Below are positions 6,664 through 11,007 of a DNA stretch of 11,007 nucleotides, in pieces. Origin of the DNA: an uncultured Lachnospiraceae bacterium (GTDB lineage: Bacteria > Bacillota_A > Clostridia > Lachnospirales > Lachnospiraceae); the NCBI GenBank assembly GCA_902767195.1, contig CACXGS010000249.1:1-11007 (forward strand), read 5' to 3'. The notes beneath the pieces are model-generated. The model did no database searches, was not told where the DNA came from, and saw only the letters and a list, made by a program, of their open reading frames with translations. Position 1 is the stretch's first letter; every line of letters starts with the position of its first letter. Made by a program: the position numbers and the translations under genes.

Positions 6664-7599
6664 TTACCATCCTTCATCAAAATCAACCGAATCCAGGTCA
6701 ACGGCTTCTCCCAGAATGTCTCTGGCTCCGGAGCGAATCTCCTCCACCAGGACCTTCTCCTTGGTCTGAGCCAGGGCTTGTGCCTGCGGAACTCTGCCGC
6801 TGTTGTCGACCAGTGCCAGGCTTCTGCTGCCAATCTGGGAGGATGTTACTGCCATCAGCTTGATCAGTTCTCTGAGCTGGTCGGCGTTCTTTGCCCGGAC
6901 TGCCAGTTCTTCATTTCCGGTAAATTCTCTCAGAACCTCCATATCCACTTCCGACCCGATTCCTAGGGCGATCTTCAGTCCGTACTGGAACCAGCGGTTC
7001 TGCCGCAATGTTTCAAGGCCCTTTTTCCAGTCATCGTTGGGAGATCCGTCAGAAAGGAGGAATATTACCGGCGCATAGGACAGGGAAGGCGAATTCAGGA
7101 AGGAACTTCTGGAAAGCTTTCCTGACAGTTCCAGGAAGGCATCTCCCATAAAGGTGAGTCCCTCCGCTTCCAGCCTGTTCCAGTACTGATATTCTTCAAT
7201 CCTGACCGGTCTTGGTGTGATCCACTCTACATTCGTGGAAAACTTCATCACCGCAATCTTCACTTCCGTCGTAGCTTCACCCACGCCGATTAAAGTGGGC
7301 AGGAGCTCCTCCATGGTACTGTTTAAGGCACCGATCTTCGTTCCCTTCATACTACCCGACACATCGATCAGGAAAAAGATGGTCATGCTTTTCTTAGCAG
7401 GTTCCATCACATCCAGGAAATCTGTCTCAGAAGCAGAGTATGCACTGGCCGCATTATCCCTCGCGGACTCAGGAAGAGACACCGGCTCTTCCTCTGTATC
7501 CGGCTTGATTTCATCAAGGTTGATCGTAGTCCGGATTCTGTCATTGTTTATGGGAAATTCATCGTCAGAAATCGTATTTAAATCTATCCATTTAGGCAT
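6664..7599 (-). CDS. TerY-like vWA domain protein, first copy
   Basis: First gene of the cassette, 311 residues from the chosen start. An acidic, probably disordered N-terminal extension of about 65 residues (beginning MPKWIDLNTISDDEFPINN) precedes the vWA domain. The metal site is complete: DVSGS (Asp79, Ser81, Ser83), Thr149 in GLTFMGD and Asp184 in SDG. The C-terminal part has MAVTSSQIGSRSL, a helical region and a tail ending DFDEGW, the same final five residues as the second vWA protein. The ATG at 7605 is only 1 nt from the AGGAGG; the ATG at 7599, two codons later, is 7 nt away and is preferred. A sigma-A promoter lies just upstream. vWA proteins bind ligands through a divalent metal; in TerY-P systems they associate with a kinase and PP2C phosphatase. 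Precise partner and substrate are not known. Confidence 0.92.
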   Translation of the reverse strand: MPKWIDLNTISDDEFPINNDRIRTTINLDEIKPDTEEEPVSLPESARDNAASAYSASETDFLDVMEPAKKSMTIFFLIDVSGSMKGTKIGALNSTMEELLPTLIGVGEATTEVKIAVMKFSTNVEWITPRPVRIEEYQYWNRLEAEGLTFMGDAFLELSGKLSRSSFLNSPSLSYAPVIFLLSDGSPNDDWKKGLETLRQNRWFQYGLKIALGIGSEVDMEVLREFTGNEELAVRAKNADQLRELIKLMAVTSSQIGSRSLALVDNSGRVPQAQALAQTKEKVLVEEIRSGARDILGEAVDLDSVDFDEGW

Positions 7600-7606
7600 G
7601 TTCATC

Positions 7607-7612
7607 CCTCCT
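7607..7612 (-). promoter_or_regulatory. Ribosome-binding site deciding the first vWA start
   Basis: AGGAGG on the minus strand is 7 nt from the ATG at 7597-7599 and 1 nt from the ATG at 7603-7605. Normal spacing favours the downstream ATG. Confidence 0.65.
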
Positions 7613-7627
7613 TAATCCCTGAGTTTT

Positions 7628-7657
7628 ATTGTACATCGAAACATATCGAATTGTCCA
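7628..7657 (-). promoter_or_regulatory. Sigma-A promoter of the TerY-P cassette
   Basis: On the minus strand, TGGACA (7652-7657) and TACAAT (7628-7633) are separated by 18 nt; each differs by one base from consensus. Transcription would start near 7621, leaving a leader of about 20 nt before the first vWA gene. The spacer holds two direct copies of TTCGAT exactly 10 nt apart (7645-7650 and 7635-7640), a possible operator on one DNA face. No other strong promoter was seen inside the cassette, where gaps are too short. Confidence 0.6.
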
Positions 7658-7678
7658 CGGTTTTATATGCAGATGAAA

Positions 7679-7713
7679 GGAGCCTGTATTACCCTTACGG
7701 GACTACAGGCTCC
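7679..7713 (-). terminator. Stem-loop after the secreted-protein gene, probable terminator
   Basis: A perfect 10-bp stem (7679-7688 with 7704-7713) encloses a smaller CCC/GGG stem. On the minus strand it follows the stop at 7761 by about 50 nt but is trailed by only three Ts, so termination may be weak; leakage into the TerY-P cassette is possible. Confidence 0.5.
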
Positions 7714-7760
7714 GTGAAATATCTGTAATAAATTGACTTCAGCAGGACGATTCCAATCAA

Positions 7761-8834
7761 TTATTTGACAAAATAAACATTCGCTCTCATATTGGTCAGA
7801 GTACCGGATACAAACATCATCAGCACTCTCCCTCTGCTCAGGACCTTAACCCCTTCCGGCTCTCTGAAAGAAAGGGTCTTGGCGCCCCGGATCACTTTTC
7901 GGTTCCAGCTCCTGGTCCGATAGTTCACAGAACGGATGATGGTACGATTAAACTGGCGTTTCTTATCGTATCCCTCCAGGAATTCTCTGCTTGGACTTCC
8001 CTCAATCATGTAGATGACAGACCCCCGCATATCAAAACCCTGGAACTCACCCGGTGTCTGGCCGGTTCTAAGCACCTTAACAGGCTTGTTGGGATTGATT
8101 TTCGTTCCTTTTCGCAACTTATAGATCTGATAAAACTGTTTGCCGTCATAGGTGTAACGAACGCAAAGCTTTTTGCTGGTCACATTCACTGCCGGATAAA
8201 CATTGCTGACCCTCTTGCCTTGTCCTCCCATACGGATCGGATACCTTACGCTCCCGTGTCCGACCAGTATCTTGCCGGGGACAAAACGAAAAGCCGTAAT
8301 AGTGGTAGAATCCCATGTTCCCCTCTTGCAGTCCCCGCCTGTCCAAAGCCAGGTCTTTCCATGAACAATACTGCAATCCAGATTGGTTCCATGACCGAAA
8401 CCCTTCAGGATCATGTAATCGCTGGATACCGGAACCTTCCCTTCGTATCGAACCCGGGTCAGAAGAAGGTGTCCTTTGTAGGGATTCCTCATTTGAAGGA
8501 AATAATAGTATTTTTTATCCCTGCAGAAAGACTGGATCCATCTCTTCCCCGCAAGTCTGGTGGCACCGCGCATCAGCTTCAGATCACTGTGGGGGGGCTC
8601 CTCAACGGTCAGCATATTGTCATCTTCAGGCAGTGCATTCAAATTAATCTTAAGATCCGGGAGAGCCTCTTTCTCAAGGCTCTCTGACGTATCCTGCCTG
8701 GTCCTGAATATGGTTTCCTCCTTCGCCTGAGCCTTCAAAGGAAACCCTCCCCAACATAAACATCCGAGAAATAATGTTGTCAGAATAGTAATTGCCGCTG
8801 CTTTTCCATGAGACTTCATCCTATGATTCATCAT
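7761..8834 (-). CDS. Secreted beta-propeller-like protein (helveticin J-like)
   Basis: A 357-residue exported protein. The N-terminus has a basic stretch, a hydrophobic core (about 12-30) and a signal peptidase I site AQA-KEE after residue 37. Cys25 and Cys27 are in the hydrophobic core, but FLGC is a poor lipobox, so a lipoprotein is less likely. The mature part begins with an acidic linker, then repeated beta-strand blades: RWIQSFCRDKKYYYFLQM, GFGHGTNLDCSIVHGKTWLWTGG split over 145-167, GEFQGFDMRGSVIYMIEGSP and FREPEGVKVL. The spacing of H-G-N, Q-G-F-D and E-P-E-G-V resembles the five-bladed propeller of helveticin J-like and teichoic-acid-protein-like families. No catalytic residues could be assigned, and a bacteriocin role is not supported. 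ATG at 8832-8834 has AGGAGG 6 nt upstream. It has its own long leader and is not obviously part of the TerY-P cassette. Confidence 0.6.
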   Translation of the reverse strand: MMNHRMKSHGKAAAITILTTLFLGCLCWGGFPLKAQAKEETIFRTRQDTSESLEKEALPDLKINLNALPEDDNMLTVEEPPHSDLKLMRGATRLAGKRWIQSFCRDKKYYYFLQMRNPYKGHLLLTRVRYEGKVPVSSDYMILKGFGHGTNLDCSIVHGKTWLWTGGDCKRGTWDSTTITAFRFVPGKILVGHGSVRYPIRMGGQGKRVSNVYPAVNVTSKKLCVRYTYDGKQFYQIYKLRKGTKINPNKPVKVLRTGQTPGEFQGFDMRGSVIYMIEGSPSREFLEGYDKKRQFNRTIIRSVNYRTRSWNRKVIRGAKTLSFREPEGVKVLSRGRVLMMFVSGTLTNMRANVYFVK

Positions 8835-9015
8835 ACAAAACCTCCTGGTCAGTTGTCATGTCATATCTCCAAATCCGCCAGCGGTCCGGGGTTCTACGCA
8901 TTCTCCCTTAGCCGTCCTTTCCTATTCTAACAGTTCTAACAGCATTCTCATAACAGAAAGGACCACATTATTTCTCTCGTCCACCAGCTTCCAATCACTC
9001 CTTCCGGGAGTTATT
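8835..9015 (-). promoter_or_regulatory. Long structured leader of the secreted-protein gene
   Basis: From the proposed promoter at 9023 the minus-strand transcript has about 180 nt before its start codon. It contains an 8-bp helix (8956-8963 with 8914-8921) closing a 34-nt loop. In the loop the plus-strand 9-mer TTCTAACAG occurs twice in tandem (8925-8933, 8934-8942) and a third, interrupted copy follows. A GC-rich segment (about 8875-8890) precedes the ribosome site. I could not match it to a known riboswitch class. No coding region was seen in this 305-nt gap. Confidence 0.4.
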
Positions 9016-9022
9016 CATATTT

Positions 9023-9050
9023 AGTATACCATATATTTTTCGTTTTGTAA
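9023..9050 (-). promoter_or_regulatory. Promoter of the secreted-protein gene
   Basis: On the minus strand an extended -10 element, TGG followed by TATACT (9023-9028), is preceded by a weak -35 TTACAA (9045-9050) with a 16-nt spacer. The region is AT-rich and shared with the divergent plus-strand gene. Confidence 0.5.
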
Positions 9051-9074
9051 CATTGTATTAATTTTTTTTTACAT

Positions 9075-9103
9075 TTTACTATGGCGAATTATCATGATAT
9101 GAT
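9075..9103 (+). promoter_or_regulatory. Promoter of the LpdD-like gene
   Basis: TTTACT (9075-9080) and TATGAT (9098-9103) lie 17 nt apart. The -35 is weak and the -10 differs at one base from consensus. Transcription would start near 9110, about 30 nt before the ATG at 9140. The -10 lies inside a perfect palindrome. Confidence 0.5.
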
Positions 9104-9106
9104 AAT
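9088..9106. promoter_or_regulatory. Palindromic operator candidate over the -10 box
   Basis: ATTATCAT and ATGATAAT form a perfect 8-bp inverted repeat around a 3-nt centre (GAT). Its size and place, covering the -10 box of the plus-strand gene, fit binding of a dimeric repressor. The regulator is unknown. Confidence 0.45.
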
Positions 9107-9139
9107 GCTGTAATACTTGAACAGATAAAGGAAACCCCT

Positions 9140-9499
9140 ATGAAATTTCACAGAGTACTATTATTTACCACGATCCAGATGGATATTACTCCCGTCGGGG
9201 AAGATCTTCACGTGCTTGTAACCAGTGAATATACCCCCTACATCGGGTGTACCGCCTACGCCCGTTTTACCGGAGATGAAGAAACACCGGACACTGAGCT
9301 CACTGTCCTCTCCGGCGATGAGGATCCGGAGAGATTCTTCACCATATATATCGCCGACCAGCTGTCCCGCCAAAGCGGCAAAAATGTTCTGTGTACCGGC
9401 GGCATTTTTGTTGATGACCCGGATGAGCGACAGACAGCCAAGCTCTATGAGAATATCGACGAGATGATCAGGGACTGGGCCAACTTCCTTACGGACTGA
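9140..9499 (+). CDS. Small LpdD-like protein
   Basis: A 119-residue acidic cytoplasmic protein, the only convincing plus-strand gene. The layout resembles LpdD, a small protein associated with gallate decarboxylase and proposed to act as a prenylated-flavin chaperone for UbiD-type enzymes. Shared points are VGEDLHVLVT (19-28), PYIG (33-36, in place of PHIG), VLSGDEDPERFFTIYIADQLS (a strand and helix), TGGIFVDD (85-92, in place of AGIHV) and a C-terminal helix. The usual histidines of PHIG and GIHV are replaced by Tyr and Phe, so any cofactor role may be lost or changed. No UbiD or UbiX gene is in the window. The ATG has AAAGGA (9127-9132) 7 nt upstream. It stands alone between its own promoter and terminator. 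Assignment is from memory of the family pattern. Confidence 0.6.
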   Translation: MKFHRVLLFTTIQMDITPVGEDLHVLVTSEYTPYIGCTAYARFTGDEETPDTELTVLSGDEDPERFFTIYIADQLSRQSGKNVLCTGGIFVDDPDERQTAKLYENIDEMIRDWANFLTD

Positions 9500-9556
9500 T
9501 GGCAGTCTGCCAGGCGAACCGGCGTTTTCCCTTAAAAAAATGAAAATAAACCAACG

Positions 9557-9595
9557 AAAGGCTCTTACCGCGATCTTGCGGCAAGAGCCTTTTTC
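9557..9595 (+). terminator. Rho-independent terminator after the LpdD-like gene
   Basis: A 10-bp outer stem (9557-9566 with 9583-9592) continues, after one mismatch, into CCGC/GCGG around a 6-nt loop and is followed by a T-rich run. It lies about 60 nt after the stop at 9499. Between converging genes, it may also work for the LytTR gene, though the minus-strand T-run is short. Confidence 0.85.
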
Positions 9596-9644
9596 TTCAC
9601 TCTAAGATATTAAATACAACTGGCAATCTCCGAAACACTTCGGG

Positions 9645-10346
9645 TCACTCATTCTCAAGATATTCCAGATAACCGGCCCGAGTCTCCATATATCTGGACT
9701 GGCTGATCGGAAGCTTGGTTCCATTCTCCAGCAAGATCTCATACTTCTCCAGCTGAGATACATGCATCAGATTCACCGCATAACTCTTATGGCACTGAAG
9801 GAAGTATATCCCATGTTCATAGTGCAGGAAATCCGATATTTTCAGGTTAATGGATTTGATCAATCCGTCAGACCCGTAAATGTTAAGCTTCCGTTTGTCG
9901 CTCTCTACATAGAAGATCTTGGTATAAGGAATCGTAAAAATTCCCTGTTTATTGATAACCGTAAAATTCTTCTCCTTAGAGATACTCAATTCCTTTAAAG
10001 CCCTTGTAAGGGCATTGTTGATATGATCATCATCTAATGACTTCGACAGGAGATAGGTCGGTCTTGAATGAAATACTTCAAATACCACCGGACTGATGTC
10101 GGTGATATAGATTAGTCTGAGATCATTGCGTATGGCCTGCAGTCTTGACATGTATTCTATCACTTCCGTGTCATTCTCTCCCACCGAAACAAAAAGGATC
10201 TTATATACGATCCCTTCCCGAATCTCGGCCTTCAGGTCATTGATATTCTTCCATATCTTCAACTGACAATGAGGACATTTCTCACTGATAATGTCTTTCA
10301 GGTGATACGCTATATCCTCATTTTTTTCAATAATACCTATGTTCAT
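9645..10346 (-). CDS. LytTR-family response regulator with degenerate receiver
   Basis: A 233-residue two-domain DNA-binding regulator. The N-terminal receiver-like domain (1 to about 115) lacks the phosphoacceptor: LFVSV (51-55) puts Ser54 where LDI-type motifs have Asp, and the acidic pocket near the N-terminus reads EKNED. The conserved Lys is probably Lys102 in LLSKSL. The C-terminal LytTR domain (about 125-230) is intact, with KIFYVESDKRKLNIY, FLQCHKSYAVNL and GTKLPISQSRY, the usual strand pattern that binds DNA direct repeats. Phosphorylation by a histidine kinase is therefore unlikely; control by binding or abundance is inferred. No histidine kinase gene lies beside it. ATG at 10344-10346 follows an AGAGGTG site. 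Its targets are unknown. Confidence 0.9.
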   Translation of the reverse strand: MNIGIIEKNEDIAYHLKDIISEKCPHCQLKIWKNINDLKAEIREGIVYKILFVSVGENDTEVIEYMSRLQAIRNDLRLIYITDISPVVFEVFHSRPTYLLSKSLDDDHINNALTRALKELSISKEKNFTVINKQGIFTIPYTKIFYVESDKRKLNIYGSDGLIKSINLKISDFLHYEHGIYFLQCHKSYAVNLMHVSQLEKYEILLENGTKLPISQSRYMETRAGYLEYLENE

Positions 10347-10402
10347 AACGCACCTCTGTCACATCATCTTCCTCAGATACTCCAACATGAATTGTATATT
10401 AA

Positions 10403-10411
10403 ATTATACCA
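10403..10411 (-). promoter_or_regulatory. Extended -10 promoter of the LytTR gene
   Basis: On the minus strand TGG precedes a perfect TATAAT (10403-10408). The -35 region is poor (around AGTGAA), which an extended -10 can offset. The leader would be about 50 nt. Confidence 0.55.
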
Positions 10412-10459
10412 TAAACCCTTTTCTTTTCACTTTTAATTATTGCAGTTCGAACTTTAGTT

Positions 10460-10490
10460 TTGACATTTGTTCAATAGACTTCCTTATAAT
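10460..10490 (+). promoter_or_regulatory. Possible plus-strand promoter facing the pta 3' end
   Basis: Perfect TTGACA (10460-10465) and perfect TATAAT (10485-10490) occur 19 nt apart, longer than the ideal 17; CTTATA gives a 17-nt alternative. A transcript would run into the pta terminator hairpin and antisense to the pta end. No plus-strand gene follows, so it may be accidental. Confidence 0.3.
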
Positions 10491-10514
10491 GTGCTTGAAA
10501 TCGATATATTTAGA

Positions 10515-10544
10515 TACAAAAAGAGCACCCAATCGGGTGCTCTT
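10515..10544 (-). terminator. Rho-independent terminator of pta
   Basis: A perfect 10-bp stem (10521-10530 with 10535-10544) with a 4-nt loop is followed on the minus strand by a run of five Ts. It lies about 45 nt past the pta stop at 10587 and separates pta from the LytTR gene. Confidence 0.88.
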
Positions 10545-10586
10545 TCAAAAAAACTCTGTTTATACATTCAACTTTTTCAATATATG

Positions 10587-11007
10587 TTACTTTCCGGCTT
10601 TTGCAAGCATTGCAGCAACAACTGTACGAACGATAACTTCCAGCTCTTCGGGATTCACTTCCTCTTCCTCCGGAACACTGAGAGCTGCTGTTACAATAGA
10701 CATCTTATATACTTCGTCTGCATTACATCCACGGCTCAGGTCATTGATCGGAGCATTCAGACCCTGAAGAACAGGTCCTACTGCCTCAAAACCGCCAAAC
10801 CTTGCACAGATCTTGTATCCGATATTAGCGGCATTGATATCCGGGAAGATAAACACATTGGCCTTGCCGGCTACTTCAGAACCGGGTGCCTTAATGGATG
10901 CTACTTCGGGAGCAACAGCTGCATCAAGCTGAATCTCACCTTCTACTTTAAGATCCGGAGCAACTTCTCTGATCTTCTTGGTAGCATTGGCAACCTTTGT
11001 TACGCTC
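10587..11007 (-). CDS. pta: Phosphate acetyltransferase, C-terminal part, cut by window edge
   Basis: The last 139 residues of phosphate acetyltransferase, which converts acetyl-CoA and phosphate to acetyl phosphate and CoA in the acetate pathway, usually with acetate kinase. The visible part reads VTKVANATKKIREVAPDLKVEGE, then QLDAAVAPEVASIKAPGSEVAGKA (in two blocks), and the hallmark FIFPDINAANIGYK with ARFGGFEAVGPVLQGL and NAPINDLSRGC close to the end. The full enzyme in this group is about 330 residues, so around 190 residues lie beyond the right edge. The reading frame is open to the edge; the GTG within it near 10856 is an internal valine, not a start. The end is followed by a strong terminator. 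ackA is not visible. Confidence 0.95.
   Translation of the reverse strand, partial: SVTKVANATKKIREVAPDLKVEGEIQLDAAVAPEVASIKAPGSEVAGKANVFIFPDINAANIGYKICARFGGFEAVGPVLQGLNAPINDLSRGCNADEVYKMSIVTAALSVPEEEEVNPEELEVIVRTVVAAMLAKAGK

Noticed and set aside
7761..8834. Reading the secreted protein as a bacteriocin
   Set aside because: Similarity is only to the beta-propeller pattern of helveticin J-like proteins; there is no immunity or export gene nearby.
10339..10767. Plus-strand frame spanning the LytTR-pta gap
   Set aside because: It runs through a promoter, the pta terminator and the pta end antisense; low-complexity product.
1..11007. CRISPR arrays, tRNA or rRNA genes, insertion sequences, phage genes
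   Set aside because: No regularly spaced repeats, cloverleaf sequences, transposase motifs or terminal inverted repeats were seen.

Overview
The window looks like a chromosomal segment of a Gram-positive Clostridia, most likely Lachnospiraceae. The reasons are the clostridial-type phosphate acetyltransferase end, AGGAGG-type ribosome sites, sigma-A promoters, short intergenic gaps and rho-independent terminators. This taxonomic call is inference from gene content and style, not from a marker gene. Nearly all genes lie on the minus strand; only one small gene (9140-9499) is on the plus strand.

The centrepiece is a tight minus-strand cassette from about 7657 down to 2128. In transcription order it holds a von Willebrand A (vWA/TerY-like) protein, an atypical Ser/Thr kinase with a C-terminal zinc ribbon, a paralogous pseudokinase that has lost the N-lobe and catalytic residues, a second vWA protein, a PP2C phosphatase and a stand-alone TerY-C zinc-ribbon protein. 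This is an enlarged form of the published TerY-P triad (vWA + kinase + PP2C), which has been linked to tellurite/stress systems and to anti-phage defence. Gaps are 3-35 nt, start codons sit next to or overlap the preceding stops, and one promoter is visible upstream (7628-7657). The likely logic is reversible phosphorylation: the kinase phosphorylates, PP2C reverses, the two metal-binding vWA proteins scaffold or are substrates, and the pseudokinase and TerY-C protein regulate or adapt. No effector or TerC/TerD gene is visible here.

Downstream, 61 nt after the TerY-C gene and with no visible terminator, lie a serine O-acetyltransferase, a small ArsR-family repressor with a TTG start, and a DUF362 protein cut by the left edge. 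They form their own close-packed group and may receive read-through from the cassette.

Upstream are a secreted beta-propeller-like protein (7761-8834) with a long structured leader, a divergent small LpdD-like protein (9140-9499) whose promoter carries a perfect palindrome, a LytTR response regulator whose receiver lacks the phosphoacceptor aspartate (9645-10346), and the 3' part of pta cut by the right edge. Clear terminators follow the LpdD-like gene and pta; a weaker hairpin follows the secreted-protein gene.
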